Assembly: GCA_017303395.1 (NCBI GenBank) | Contig: JAFLBN010000001.1 | Span: 124,001 to 188,000, forward strand | Length of the DNA stretch: 64,000 nucleotides | Direction of reading: 5' to 3' | Origin: Chitinophagales bacterium | GTDB taxonomy: Bacteria > Bacteroidota > Bacteroidia > Chitinophagales > Chitinophagaceae | Shown here: positions 26,901 to 36,812 of the stretch, piece after piece | Numbering within the stretch: the first letter of the stretch is position 1 | How the letters are laid out: each line of letters opens with the position of its first letter | Program-made: the position numbers and the translations under genes | The notes under the pieces: model-generated | What the model was told of the DNA's origin: nothing | Database searches by the model: none | What the model saw: only the letters and a program-made list of their open reading frames with translations

Positions 26901-29900
26901 TAATCGTTCAGTTTATCTACCGCAGTTGCCGATTGTGGTTTTCTGCGAGAGAAGAATGTATAAATAACCGGTACTATAAACAATGACAAGACCAGCGAGA
27001 ACAGCAAGCCCCCCACTATCACAATACCCAGTGGCATGCGGCTCTTAGATGCTGCACCCAGCGACAGTGCCAATGGCAATGCACCGAACATCATAGCAAG
27101 GCTGGTCATCAATATAGGACGCAGACGCATAGATGCAGCTTCTATTACTGCGTTTACTTTAGATGCTCCCCTGTCGCGAATATGGTTTGCGTATTCTACA
27201 ATCAGGATACCATTTTTAGTAACAAGACCTATCAACATAATCATACCAATCTGCGAGAAGATGTTCAGTGTTTGTCCGAACAACCATAGCGACAGCACCG
27301 CACCTGCAATAGCCAATGGCACGGTAAGCATGATGATAAGCGGATCGATAAAGCTCTCGAACTGTGCAGCCAGAATCAGATATATCAACACCAATGCAAG
27401 TATAAATGCAAAGAGTGTGTTGGAAGAACTTTCTACATAATCTTTAGATGCACCACCCAACGACGTAGTGAACGATTCATCAACTACTTTATCCTTCTTC
27501 AGTTTTTCATAAATCTTGTCCATCTCTGCAATACCATCGCCAATGGTTTTGCCGGGTGCAAGGCCTGATGAAATGGTTGCAGATTTGTACCTGTTGTAGT
27601 GATATATCTGCGATGGACTAGTTGTTTCTTCTATCGATACAAAATTATCTATAGACATTACCTGCCCTGAACTGTTGCGCACATAGAAAGTCTTCAAGTC
27701 TATCGGCGCTTCGCGGTTTTCGCGGAACACCTGACCAAGTACCTGATACTGCTTACCATTTTTGGTAAAGTAACCAAGACGGCGGTTACTCAATGCCAAT
27801 TGCAAAGTTTGTGCTATGTCCTGTATAGAAACACCTGCCTGCGATGCTTTTGCACGGTTGATGCTCACAGTCAGTTCAGGCTTGTTGAATTTCAAATCTA
27901 TATCGGCACCCTGAAAAACAGGGCTCTGGTTTACCTCGTCCAGAAACTTAGGCACAACCTGCGCCAGCTTCTCGAAGTTGATGTTTTGCAGAATGAACAC
28001 TACCGGGTAAGCACTACCACCACGCTGCACAGAGATAGTCTGCTCTTGTATGGCAAATGCACGACCGAAGTTTTTCTTTTGAAGGTTGCGATTTACAGCT
28101 TGTACAATTTCATCCTGCGAACGTTTGCGTTTATCTGCATCGCTCAGGCGCACGTTCATAAAGCCTGTATTCACCGCACCCGAACCTGTGAAGCCCGGCG
28201 CAGTAACAGATAAAGTTACCTGTCTTTCAGGTACAGAGTCAAGCACTACATTCACCAGTTGCTCCATGTATTTATCCATGGCGTCGTAAGATGTTCCTTC
28301 GGGTGCAGATACCTGTGCACGGAAACGTCCACGGTCTTCAAGTGGTGCCAGCTCACTTTGCAATCCTTTACCTATAAGGAATATCAGTGCGAAGCTCACA
28401 ACCACACCAAGTACAGCAACCAGTTTATGACGCATAATCCAAACCAATCCTTTCTTGTACGCCTGCTCCATACCTACGAAGAATGGCTCAGACTTTACAT
28501 AGAATTTAGAAGGCTTGTGTTCTTTGCGCGTCATCAGCACGTTCAGTACAGGAGTTAATGACAGTGATACGAATGCAGATATCAATACCGCACCAGCTAC
28601 CACTATGCCAAACTCCCGGAACAGCCTACCTGTGAAACCTTGTAAGAACACAATGGGCAAGAACACCACCGCTAGTGTGATGGAGGTAGAGATAACGGCG
28701 AAGTATATCTCCTCACTACCCTCTCTGGCGGCACGGTGCTTCTCCATGCCCTTCTCTATCTTCTTGTATATATTTTCCGTCACAACGATACCATCATCCA
28801 CCACAAGACCTGTAGCCAATACGATGGCAAGCAGCGTGAGGATATTGATGGTAAAGCCCATCATGTACATAATGAAGAATGCACCTATCAGGCTGACAGG
28901 TATATCTATCAACGGGCGGAAGGCAATCAACCAATCGCGGAAGAAGAGATAGATAATGATGATTACAAGTGCAAATGCAACGAACAGAGTTTCCTCTACC
29001 TCACTGATAGACTTCTTGATGTATGCCGTTGTATCGAGCGCTATGTTTACTTTAAAATCGGCAGGGATGTCTTTCTTCAGCGCATCGTAGCGTTTATAAA
29101 ACTCATCGGCAATGGCTACGTAGTTAGAACCCGGTTGCGGTGTAATGGCCAATGCAATCATTGGTACATTGCTTTCTTTCAGCACCGTTTCTTCGTTCTC
29201 CGGGCCAAGCACTGCCTCGCCCACATCGCTCAGGTGTATATCTGTGCCGTTTACATTCTTTATTATCAGTTTATTGAAATCTTCTTCCGAAAACAGCCTG
29301 CCGAATGTACGTACAGAAAGTTCTGTATTAGCACCTGATAGTTTACCCGAAGGCAATTCCACATTTTGTTTTGCCAGCGATTGCTCTACATCCTGAAACG
29401 TAATACCATAACCTGCCAGTTTCAGCGGGTCGAGCCAAAGGCGCATGGCATAACGCTTCTGCCCCCAAATCTGTATGCTACTAACACCAGGGATTGTCTG
29501 CAGGCGTTCTACCAATACATTCTCTGCATACTCTGTCAGCTCCAGTTGATTCTTGGTATCGCTCTGTACCGTCATGGATATGATAGGCTGCGAATTGGCA
29601 TCTGCTTTAGACACTACTGGCGGCGCATCTATATCCTGCGGCAAGTTGCGGATGGCTTGCGATACTTTATCGCGCACGTCGTTTGCAGCTGCTTCTAAGT
29701 CTACACCCAAATCAAACTCTACGGTAATGTTACTATTGCCCTGCGCACTTGTAGACGATATACTCTTGATACCCGCAATACCATTGATGGATTTCTCCAG
29801 AGGCTCGGTAATCTGCGATTCTATGATATCAGGATTGGCACCTGCGTAAGATGTACGCACGTTGATAATCGGCGGGTCGATAGAAGGATAGTCGCGCACA

Positions 29901-29998
29901 CCGAGCGAAGTGAACCCGATGTAACCAAAAACAACTATCAGAATATTGAGAACGATGGCTAATACAGGCCGCCGTAATGATAACGAAGGAAGACTCAT
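26900..29998 (-). CDS. RND efflux pump permease (HAE1/AcrB-type)
   Basis: Inner-membrane proton-driven drug/metabolite exporter. Twelve membrane helices are expected, with TM1 RRPVLAIVLNILIVVFGYIG. The two large periplasmic loops show ITEPLEKSINGIAGIKSISS and the docking/porter segments. The proton-relay region is GLVVDDGIVVTENIYKKIEKG (TM4 Asp pair), and the second half has VTKNGILIVEYANH. At 1032 aa it is full length. TolC follows with a 1-bp overlap. The usual membrane-fusion adaptor gene is not present: upstream are 297 non-coding bases and then sod in the opposite direction. Confidence 0.95.
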   Translation of the reverse strand: MSLPSLSLRRPVLAIVLNILIVVFGYIGFTSLGVRDYPSIDPPIINVRTSYAGANPDIIESQITEPLEKSINGIAGIKSISSTSAQGNSNITVEFDLGVDLEAAANDVRDKVSQAIRNLPQDIDAPPVVSKADANSQPIISMTVQSDTKNQLELTEYAENVLVERLQTIPGVSSIQIWGQKRYAMRLWLDPLKLAGYGITFQDVEQSLAKQNVELPSGKLSGANTELSVRTFGRLFSEEDFNKLIIKNVNGTDIHLSDVGEAVLGPENEETVLKESNVPMIALAITPQPGSNYVAIADEFYKRYDALKKDIPADFKVNIALDTTAYIKKSISEVEETLFVAFALVIIIIYLFFRDWLIAFRPLIDIPVSLIGAFFIMYMMGFTINILTLLAIVLATGLVVDDGIVVTENIYKKIEKGMEKHRAAREGSEEIYFAVISTSITLAVVFLPIVFLQGFTGRLFREFGIVVAGAVLISAFVSLSLTPVLNVLMTRKEHKPSKFYVKSEPFFVGMEQAYKKGLVWIMRHKLVAVLGVVVSFALIFLIGKGLQSELAPLEDRGRFRAQVSAPEGTSYDAMDKYMEQLVNVVLDSVPERQVTLSVTAPGFTGSGAVNTGFMNVRLSDADKRKRSQDEIVQAVNRNLQKKNFGRAFAIQEQTISVQRGGSAYPVVFILQNINFEKLAQVVPKFLDEVNQSPVFQGADIDLKFNKPELTVSINRAKASQAGVSIQDIAQTLQLALSNRRLGYFTKNGKQYQVLGQVFRENREAPIDLKTFYVRNSSGQVMSIDNFVSIEETTSPSQIYHYNRYKSATISSGLAPGKTIGDGIAEMDKIYEKLKKDKVVDESFTTSLGGASKDYVESSSNTLFAFILALVLIYLILAAQFESFIDPLIIMLTVPLAIAGAVLSLWLFGQTLNIFSQIGMIMLIGLVTKNGILIVEYANHIRDRGASKVNAVIEAASMRLRPILMTSLAMMFGALPLALSLGAASKSRMPLGIVIVGGLLFSLVLSLFIVPVIYTFFSRRKPQSATAVDKLND

Positions 29999-30232
29999 GC
30001 GAATGGTTTCGAAATACCGTTCAAATATACAGACAATAAGACTGTTTGCTGTATGTACATTAAACCGTAGAAACCGTGACCGCTGCTTTTGGCAACAGCT
30101 ATTATTCGTTACAAATAAGCATAAAAACGCATTAGTATTGATAATTAGCGGTTAACGAAAACACAAAAGCCTAATAAAGCTGGCAAACGCTTATAAGCCT
30201 ATTTTAAATAACTATTAAAAACATCTGTCATT

Positions 30233-30262
30233 TTGGGCTTTCGGTATTCGGGTTTAACTTTG
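30233..30262 (+). promoter_or_regulatory. Bacteroidota-type promoter of the first sod gene
   Basis: TTG at 30233-30235 is followed after 19 bp by TAACTTTG at 30255-30262, matching the TTG/TAnnTTTG consensus with normal spacing. The predicted transcript starts near 30269, giving a leader of about 27 nt. Confidence 0.7.
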
Positions 30263-30295
30263 AAGTCCTTTTAAAAACGTAAAAACAATAAAACT

Positions 30296-30898
30296 ATGGC
30301 ACATACACTTCCTGCATTAGGATACGCGTTCGACGCACTGGAACCGCACATTGACGCACTGACCATGCAAATACACCACGACAGGCACCATCAGGCTTAT
30401 GTTGACAATCTGAACAAAGCACTGGCAGGTACTGAAGGTGAAGGCAAATCACTTGAAGAACTGATGGCTGACATCTCTAAATACCCTGCTGCTGTACGCA
30501 ACAACGGTGGTGGTCACTGGAACCACTCACTGTTCTGGGAAATTCTGGGCCCAAGCGGTAGCCAACCATCTGGTGCATTGGCAGATGCTATCAATGCAGC
30601 TTTCGGTTCTCTGGATGCACTGAAAGAAAAAATGAACACAGCAGGCACTACACGCTTTGGTAGCGGCTGGGCTTGGCTGATTGTAAAAGATGGCAAACTG
30701 GATGTATGCTCTACACCAAACCAAGACAACCCGCTGATGGATATTGCTGAAGTAAAAGGCACTCCTATTCTGGGCATCGACGTTTGGGAACACGCTTACT
30801 ACCTGAAATACCAAAACAAACGCCCTGATTATCTGGGTGCTATCTGGAATGTTATCAATTGGGATGCGGTAGCTGCTAAATTCGAAGCTGCTCAATAA
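30296..30898 (+). CDS. sodA: Superoxide dismutase, Fe/Mn family
   Basis: Dismutates superoxide to O2 and H2O2. Metal ligands are His27 (MQIHHDRHH), the His in [11 protein letters not shown], and Asp and His in [10 protein letters not shown]. The gateway Tyr (E. coli Tyr34) is present at residue 35. The second-sphere Gln is in the [10 protein letters not shown] loop and Gly occupies the alternative Gln site, the pattern of Mn or cambialistic enzymes. No signal peptide, so cytoplasmic. A paralogue follows beyond a strong terminator. Confidence 0.96.
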   Translation: MAHTLPALGYAFDALEPHIDALTMQIHHDRHHQAYVDNLNKALAGTEGEGKSLEELMADISKYPAAVRNNGGGHWNHSLFWEILGPSGSQPSGALADAINAAFGSLDALKEKMNTAGTTRFGSGWAWLIVKDGKLDVCSTPNQDNPLMDIAEVKGTPILGIDVWEHAYYLKYQNKRPDYLGAIWNVINWDAVAAKFEAAQ

Positions 30899-30920
30899 CA
30901 ATCAGTTAAACATAAATGTT

Positions 30921-30956
30921 AAAGTGGTTACAATGTTCTTGTAACCACTTTTGTTT
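30921..30956 (+). terminator. Terminator between the two sod genes
   Basis: A 13-bp stem (aaagtggttacaa / ttgtaaccacttt) with a 5-base loop, then a T-rich tail. Confidence 0.9.
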
Positions 30957-31003
30957 TACAATGAAGTGAGATAACCTTGTGTATCACTCCAAAACTTACA
31001 CAA

Positions 31004-31609
31004 ATGGCTCACTTATTTCCTGCATTAAAATATGCGTTTGATGCACTGGAACCGCACATCGATGCTTTTACAATGGAAACCCATTACTACAAGCACCACC
31101 AAACCACTGTAGACAATCTGAATAAAGCTTTGGCAGGCACCGATGGCGAAACCTTATCGTTGCAGGAATTACTTGCCAATGTTTCAAAATACCCCGCAGC
31201 GCGCAACAGTGCAGGAAGCCACTTCAACCACAGTCAATATTGGGAAATATTGAACCCTAATGGTGGCGGAGAACCTATAGGTGCTTTAGCAGAAGCTATC
31301 AATACTTGTTTCGGTTCATTCAACGCATTGAAAGAAAAAATGAATGCTGCAGGGCTGGCACGTTTTGGCAGCGGCTGGGCGTGGCTGATTGTAAAAGACG
31401 GTAAGCTGGATGTATGCTCTACACCTAATCAGGACAATCCGCTGATGGATATTGCTGAAGTAAAAGGCATTCCTATTCTGGGCATCGACGTATGGGAACA
31501 TGCTTATTACATCAAGTACCAGAACAGGCGCCCTGACTATCTGCATGCTATATGGAACGTCATCGACTGGAATGTGGTAGCAGGTAAATTCGAAGCTGCT
31601 GTTCAATAG
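31004..31609 (+). CDS. Second superoxide dismutase, divergent active site
   Basis: Tandem paralogue of the upstream sod. All four metal ligands are kept (His27 in [23 protein letters not shown]) and the NQDNPL Gln remains. However, the gateway Tyr (residue 35) is Thr, the residue after ligand His27 is Tyr instead of His, and the Gly before the second ligand region is Ser (SAGSHFNHS). The C-terminal half is almost identical to the first copy at DNA level. ATG 31004 is used, aligned with the paralogue. Whether it keeps full activity is uncertain. Confidence 0.93.
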   Translation: MAHLFPALKYAFDALEPHIDAFTMETHYYKHHQTTVDNLNKALAGTDGETLSLQELLANVSKYPAARNSAGSHFNHSQYWEILNPNGGGEPIGALAEAINTCFGSFNALKEKMNAAGLARFGSGWAWLIVKDGKLDVCSTPNQDNPLMDIAEVKGIPILGIDVWEHAYYIKYQNRRPDYLHAIWNVIDWNVVAGKFEAAVQ

Positions 31610-31634
31610 CAGATTTCATACAATACAAAATAAT

Positions 31635-31658
31635 AACGGGATGCAATTGCATCCCGTT
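31635..31658. terminator. Bidirectional terminator after the second sod gene
   Basis: Perfect 24-bp palindrome beginning aacgggatgc, followed by T residues. It separates the convergent sod and barrel-protein genes. Confidence 0.85.
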
Positions 31659-31682
31659 TTAACTGATATAGAAACAGTACTA

Positions 31683-32297
31683 TTAACGCAATACGCCAAA
31701 TGTAAACCCAAAGCCTATCATAACACCACCGGGTGCTAACACCCTCATAACATCTTCGCCTTCTGTTGTAAGCTCATAGTTATTCAGTATAGTGTAGTTG
31801 TCATCATCCAGCCTCATAGAATAGCCTGCCATTATATTGAAACGGTGTCCGCTTCTACCAAGATTAAAGAATTTGTGTACTGCAAAAAACACGTTTGTTT
31901 TGGGATTTAAATCCATAAGTACTGTTGCATCGCCAAATGTTGTTGGCAACGTAGTACTGAAATTTTTAAGGCCAGTATTATAAGTTACACCCGCTCCCAA
32001 AGCCCATGAACGATTGCAATCACCAAAATAAAAACGTCCTTCAGCACCTGCTTTCGAACCCCATGAGCTAAGTCCGACATTACCGGACAAAGAGAATTTA
32101 CCTGTTACAGGCACATCAATATTAAAGCCAACCAGGCCACCTGGGTTTTCTATACCTGCTGTTACACCTATGTATAGTTTAGGACATTCATAACTATTGC
32201 GTCCACCTTTTCCGCTTTTATATCCTTTATAGCCACGTTGTGCAAAAGATGTAACAGATAGGGCAATCAATACTAGAACAAGGGTTAGTTTTTTCAT
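31683..32297 (-). CDS. Secreted or outer-membrane small beta-barrel protein
   Basis: No precise family. A signal peptide (MKKLTLVLVLIALSVTSFAQ) precedes a Gly/Lys-rich stretch and then amphipathic strands: KLYIGVTAGIENPGG, LVGFNIDVPVTGKFSLSGNVG, ALGAGVTYNTG and IMAGYSMRLDD, ending GFGFTFGVLR. An alternating-strand protein with a terminal aromatic/Arg strand suits an 8-strand outer-membrane barrel. It is the last gene of a minus-strand run behind the heptahaem cytochrome gene (38 bp gap). Confidence 0.7.
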   Translation of the reverse strand: MKKLTLVLVLIALSVTSFAQRGYKGYKSGKGGRNSYECPKLYIGVTAGIENPGGLVGFNIDVPVTGKFSLSGNVGLSSWGSKAGAEGRFYFGDCNRSWALGAGVTYNTGLKNFSTTLPTTFGDATVLMDLNPKTNVFFAVHKFFNLGRSGHRFNIMAGYSMRLDDDNYTILNNYELTTEGEDVMRVLAPGGVMIGFGFTFGVLR

Positions 32298-32335
32298 TTC
32301 AGATTATTTAGGTTAAAGATTAGATTGTAAATATA

Positions 32336-34282
32336 CTATTGAATATCAGCCAGCATAGCTTTTGCCTGCTCGTTTTGCGGATGCTTTTTCAGTAAGTGTA
32401 GCAAGTATTTTTTTGCATTACCATCATTGCCGTTATTGTGGTGCCACACTGCCAGATTGATAAGCGTTTGCTCGTAATCAGGATTCAGCTTCAGTGCACG
32501 CATCAGGTAGTCGTAAGACATGGTTTTATTTCCCTGCTGCATGTACAGGAAGCCAAGATTTACATTCGCACTCAGATAATCAGGGTTTTCTTTCAGTATA
32601 TACATAAACACATCCTGCGCTTCTTTTACTTTATTCAGCGTCAGCAAACAGTTGCCATACTTATTCTGAAAATCGAGCGACTGTGGCCAGATGGCTACAG
32701 CACGTTGATACCATGCCAATGCCTTGTCTGCCTGTTGTGTGTTGCTATAAGATTCCCCAATGCGATAAGACGCCCAAGCATCTGTTATGCTTTCAGGCTT
32801 TAATGAAGATGCATACTCCACTACTCTGCCAAAATCATTCAGCAAGAAGTATGCACGTATATAATCTCGATTTTGCTTTTCTGATGCTTCGCGATTTTGT
32901 TCTTTATTCAGGTATTTCAGTGCAGAATCTATCAAGCCTTTATTAGGGTTATATCTTTCAAAAAACTCCATAAATGCACGTGCTGTTGTTATGGCATCGG
33001 GGCTATCATTATTGAAAGACTTCAGTCCCAGAAATGCGGTGATTTTACTTTTCGTAGCATCATCGAGCGGGCGCTTGCGTATGTAGTGGTCTGTAACAGC
33101 TACGTGCGGAATATCTATACTACCATTGCGTGGCATGTGGCAGGTAATACAGTCATTGCCTTTTGCATTGCGCACAGCTTCTTTTTCCGTACACTGTTGC
33201 TTGCCTGCACCATGGCAACTGTTGCACGCATTGATGTATTGCGAATGCTGTGTAAACTTCACACTCACGTGCGGATTGTGACAAGTAATACAACTCATCT
33301 TGCCAGAGCTTACATAGCAATCGCTTTTTTTCATCCGCTCTACGTGCGATGCCATTATCATCTTGTCCTGCGCACCTTCATACTGCGGCATAAAGACATT
33401 CATCACTTCAGACAAATGCATACCGGGGCGGAAATCGAAGAATGTTTTACCATCGTTGAGCACAGATATGCCCTGTAGGTGACAGCGCTGGCAGATATTA
33501 TTCTGCAATTCGGTAGAAAGCCTACGCGGATTGACAATTGTATAGTCGGGTCCTTTTGATGTATCTACGATATTGCCTGCCATCTTCTCCTTCACATGCA
33601 GTCCACCCGGTCCATGACAACGTTCGCAATCAATACCTGTTTTGATGGTTAGGTATTTGTTCTGGCTGGTCTTTACAAAATCCGGATACCCATTGTGGCA
33701 GGTCATACACTCTGATTCTATCAACCTTGTAAAACGGCTGCTGGCACCTTTCTCAAAACCGGGTGCAAGGTCCCACTGTTTCTTTTGTGTATAGAATGTA
33801 ATAGGTGCCTGATACAGATAGCCATTCTTACTAAAAATATGCGAGTTGGTATGCTGCCCCGAACCTACGATGTAGTCTACTTTCTGCAATAGCTTGTGTG
33901 TGGTATCACTGCCTTCTGTACGATACTCCATAACATAGAGCGAATCGTTTTGCCAGAACGGTTTGTAGTAAAAGTCGAGGTCTTTGTCGTAAACAGGTGC
34001 ATGTGTAAAATCGGCTGCAGACTTTTGCTTCGTTGCATGGTCAAAAGACTGCCCCATACCCGTTTGTATGTACGTGTTGTAAATATCAGCATGGCAACCC
34101 TTACAGGTTTCCATACCTACATACTGCACCGTAGTATCGTACACATTGTGCCACGGAGAGCCAATTACTGCCTGCTCCGTTTTTTCATCGGGACTGCCAC
34201 AATAAAAAGCGGGCAGCGTCACCGCTGCCATCGCCAGTATTATCAATAAACTCCGTACAATACGTGAAGACATGCGCTTCAA
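32336..34282 (-). CDS. Heptahaem c-type cytochrome with C-terminal TPR repeats
   Basis: Exported electron-transfer protein. After a membrane-targeting N-terminus (about 1-28, possibly a lipoprotein with Cys28) come seven CxxCH haem sites at about residues 60, 192, 219, 264, 331, 353 and 378: CKGCH, CMTCH, CERCH, CQRCH, CITCH, CNSCH and CITCH. The rest (about 430-648) is made of tetratricopeptide units, e.g. ASYRIGESYSNTQQADKALAWYQRA and NPDYLSANVNLGFLYMQQGN. The arrangement resembles the multihaem/TPR relatives of cytochrome c554. The partner reductase is not in the window. Confidence 0.9.
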   Translation of the reverse strand: MKRMSSRIVRSLLIILAMAAVTLPAFYCGSPDEKTEQAVIGSPWHNVYDTTVQYVGMETCKGCHADIYNTYIQTGMGQSFDHATKQKSAADFTHAPVYDKDLDFYYKPFWQNDSLYVMEYRTEGSDTTHKLLQKVDYIVGSGQHTNSHIFSKNGYLYQAPITFYTQKKQWDLAPGFEKGASSRFTRLIESECMTCHNGYPDFVKTSQNKYLTIKTGIDCERCHGPGGLHVKEKMAGNIVDTSKGPDYTIVNPRRLSTELQNNICQRCHLQGISVLNDGKTFFDFRPGMHLSEVMNVFMPQYEGAQDKMIMASHVERMKKSDCYVSSGKMSCITCHNPHVSVKFTQHSQYINACNSCHGAGKQQCTEKEAVRNAKGNDCITCHMPRNGSIDIPHVAVTDHYIRKRPLDDATKSKITAFLGLKSFNNDSPDAITTARAFMEFFERYNPNKGLIDSALKYLNKEQNREASEKQNRDYIRAYFLLNDFGRVVEYASSLKPESITDAWASYRIGESYSNTQQADKALAWYQRAVAIWPQSLDFQNKYGNCLLTLNKVKEAQDVFMYILKENPDYLSANVNLGFLYMQQGNKTMSYDYLMRALKLNPDYEQTLINLAVWHHNNGNDGNAKKYLLHLLKKHPQNEQAKAMLADIQ

Positions 34283-34309
34283 AAATAACTAATCGGGAGC
34301 AGTAATTGC

Positions 34310-35590
34310 TTAGTTGAATATTGCCAGTGTGTAGTTTGATTTACCTTTTTGTATCAACAGGTATTTATCGTTCAACAACTGAGCAACTGTAAGCTTGTGG
34401 TCTATGGCTGTTACCTTCTCTTTATTAATGCTTACACCACCTGCCTGTACCATTTTGCGCGCTTCCCCTTTTGAAGGAAACACTTTGTTATCAGCAAGGA
34501 AGCTCAGAAAATCAGCACCTTCACCGGCCAATGTTTCTTTTGTTGTCACTACTTGCGGTACCCCTTCCATTGCATCCAGCAGTTGCCTTTCACTCAGCGA
34601 GCGCAGTGCATCTACGGTACTTTGCCCGAAGAGTATATCTGATGCTGCTTGTGCGCTTTTTAAATCTTCTTCGCTGTGTACAAGTATCGTAAGCTCTTCT
34701 GCTAAAGCTTTTTGCAGCTTGCGTAAGTGTGGTGCTTGCTGGTGCTCTGCTATCAGGGCTCTTATTTCTTCTACAGCTCTGAAAGAGAATGTAAAAGTCA
34801 TACGCTCGGCATCGGCATCTGGCAGCTTTAACCAGAATTGGTAGAACTGATACGGTGAAGTCTTTTCCGGGTCGAGCCATACGTTGCCGCTTTCGCTCTT
34901 GCCAAATTTGCTACCATCTGCTTTTGTAATCAGCGGGCATGTTGCAGCAAAAGCCTCACTGCCACCTTTTCGGCGGATAAGCTCTGTACCTGTAACAATA
35001 TTGCCCCACTGGTCTGCCCCACCCATTTGCAGTTGTATGTTATACTGCTTGTTCAGATGGTAGTAATCATAGCCCTGTATCAACTGGTATGTAAACTCTG
35101 TAAAAGAAAGACCTGTTTCCAGCCTTTTTTGTACAGACTCTTTAGACATCATGTAGCTGATGGTAATGTGCTTACCAACTTCACGAATGAAATCCAGAAA
35201 GCTAAAATCTTTAAACCAATCGTAGTTATTCAGCATGACGGCACCATTGGGCTTGTCTGTGCTGAAGTCGAGAAACTTCTGCAATTGCCTGTGTATGGCC
35301 GCTACGTTTTTATTTAGTACTTCTTTATCCAACAGATTACGTTCTGCAGATTTACCCGAAGGGTCGCCTATCATACCTGTTGCACCACCCACTAAAGCGT
35401 ATGGCTTATGGCCCGCACGTTGCAAGCGCATTAGCAATGTAATGGGTACCAGATTGCCCACATGCAGGCTATCGGCAGTAGGGTCGAAGCCAATATAACC
35501 TGAAGTCATTTCTTTATTCAGTTGCTCCTGTGTGCCGGGCATTATATCCTGAATAAGCCCCCTTTCCTGTAAATCTTTTATTAAATCCAT
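34310..35590 (-). CDS. tyrS: Tyrosyl-tRNA synthetase
   Basis: Class I aminoacyl-tRNA synthetase. The HIGH-type motif is LHVGNLVPI, the Tyr-binding [12 protein letters not shown] is present, GGADQWGNI is the family block, and the KMSKS-type loop is KFGKSESG. The C-terminal S4 RNA-binding domain ([23 protein letters not shown]) is complete. I used ATG 35590 ([11 protein letters not shown]), the family start, not the upstream 35602. It reads into the heptahaem cytochrome gene after 27 bp, so co-transcription is possible. Confidence 0.96.
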   Translation of the reverse strand: MDLIKDLQERGLIQDIMPGTQEQLNKEMTSGYIGFDPTADSLHVGNLVPITLLMRLQRAGHKPYALVGGATGMIGDPSGKSAERNLLDKEVLNKNVAAIHRQLQKFLDFSTDKPNGAVMLNNYDWFKDFSFLDFIREVGKHITISYMMSKESVQKRLETGLSFTEFTYQLIQGYDYYHLNKQYNIQLQMGGADQWGNIVTGTELIRRKGGSEAFAATCPLITKADGSKFGKSESGNVWLDPEKTSPYQFYQFWLKLPDADAERMTFTFSFRAVEEIRALIAEHQQAPHLRKLQKALAEELTILVHSEEDLKSAQAASDILFGQSTVDALRSLSERQLLDAMEGVPQVVTTKETLAGEGADFLSFLADNKVFPSKGEARKMVQAGGVSINKEKVTAIDHKLTVAQLLNDKYLLIQKGKSNYTLAIFN

Positions 35591-35774
35591 TGTATATATC
35601 AATCGAAGTCCGCAAAAATAAGCTTTCCGAGCTTAGAACAACGACATTAAAGACAGATTAAAAACTTACGCTGAAAAAACAGTTTATTATTAATCAAATA
35701 TTTATAAAGCAATACGGTAGAGAGATACACACAAATTAAGAATATTATAAATATCTATTAGTCTTGTCACGCTT

Positions 35775-35803
35775 TTGTTTTTCAAAAATTGTTTTTATCT
35801 TTC
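35775..35803 (+). promoter_or_regulatory. Probable promoter of the DUF6089 gene
   Basis: TTG at 35775-35777 and a TATCTTTC element at 35796-35803 with 18 bp between, about 30 bp before the TTG start codon. Confidence 0.45.
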
Positions 35804-35833
35804 GAGTTGTATACTTAACAAAACTTTTAGGCT

Positions 35834-36736
35834 TTGAAACGTTTTATACTATCGATAGCTCTGGCATTACCTTTTTTAGCTTCAGCACAGAACCACCACG
35901 AGTTTGGTGTATCTGCCGGTGCAGCTAACTACTATGGCGATTTGCAGAACAAACTGTACCCTAATTACGGCTTCAAACCTATGGGTGGTTTGATATATAA
36001 ATACTTCTTCAATCCAAATCTGGGTGTACGTTTCGGTGCTGCTTATACGTCTATCACAGCAGCAGACAGCCTGTCTGATGTAGAAGTAAGGAAAGCACGC
36101 AATCTGCGCTTTGCAAGCAATATATTCGAAGTACATGGCGGTTTTGAACTGAACCTGTTCCGCATAGAAAAAGAGCGTACTAAGTTTACTCCATACATCT
36201 TTGGTGGTCTGGCGTTGTTCCACTTCAACCCATATACAGACGGTATGCGTGGCGAAAGGGTTTACCTGCGTCCTTTGGCAACAGAAGGCCAAAACATACC
36301 AGTGTATCCTGACCGTAAAGAATACAAACTGACAAATATTGCATTCCCTATTGGTGGTGGTTTGAAGGTATTGGTTGGTAAAACATTCTTTATCAGTGCA
36401 GAATCGGGCTTCCGTTATACAAACACAGACTATCTGGATGACGTGAGCAAATCTTATGTAAATCTGGATGTTCTGAAAGCTTACAAAGGACAACAATCAG
36501 TTGACCTTGCATTCCGCGGCGATGAAGTAAACAATGTATTCTCTGCTAACGAGCAAGTAAGCGCTTCTCAATCTACTATTCACAATCAACAATATCCTGA
36601 TTACAAATATCAACGTGGCGATAGCAAAGCAAACGACTGGTACTACTTTACAAACATTACTGTAACTGTGTATCTGGATGCATTTGGCAACGTTAAAAAA
36701 TACTGGCAGTCTCAGTGTCCTGCTTTCCGTCGCTAA
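35834..36736 (+). CDS. DUF6089 outer-membrane beta-barrel protein
   Basis: Typical Bacteroidota barrel protein: a signal peptide (KRFILSIALALPFLASAQ) then HHEFGVSAGAANYYGDLQ, FNPNLGVRFGAAYTSITA, FTPYIFGGLALFHFNP and FFISAESGFRYTNTDYLDDVS, ending in strands toward VTVYLDAFGNVKKYW. The start codon is TTG at 35834; no in-frame ATG fits, since the signal peptide begins there. Family function is unknown. A terminator follows. Confidence 0.85.
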   Translation: MKRFILSIALALPFLASAQNHHEFGVSAGAANYYGDLQNKLYPNYGFKPMGGLIYKYFFNPNLGVRFGAAYTSITAADSLSDVEVRKARNLRFASNIFEVHGGFELNLFRIEKERTKFTPYIFGGLALFHFNPYTDGMRGERVYLRPLATEGQNIPVYPDRKEYKLTNIAFPIGGGLKVLVGKTFFISAESGFRYTNTDYLDDVSKSYVNLDVLKAYKGQQSVDLAFRGDEVNNVFSANEQVSASQSTIHNQQYPDYKYQRGDSKANDWYYFTNITVTVYLDAFGNVKKYWQSQCPAFRR

Positions 36737-36760
36737 TACTGCGCATAAAAAAGAGTAAAT

Positions 36761-36789
36761 AATAAAGCCCCGATGTTCGGGGCTTTATT
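36761..36789. terminator. Bidirectional terminator after the DUF6089 gene
   Basis: Stem aataaagccccga, loop tgt, tcggggctttatt, between convergent genes. Confidence 0.9.
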
Positions 36790-36812
36790 ATTTTATGTTA
36801 GTATCTGTCTTG

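Noticed and set aside
28736..29338. Open frame opposite the RND pump gene that might have been the missing adaptor
   Set aside because: It is antisense to the pump, has no HlyD-like motif, and looks like a codon-bias shadow.
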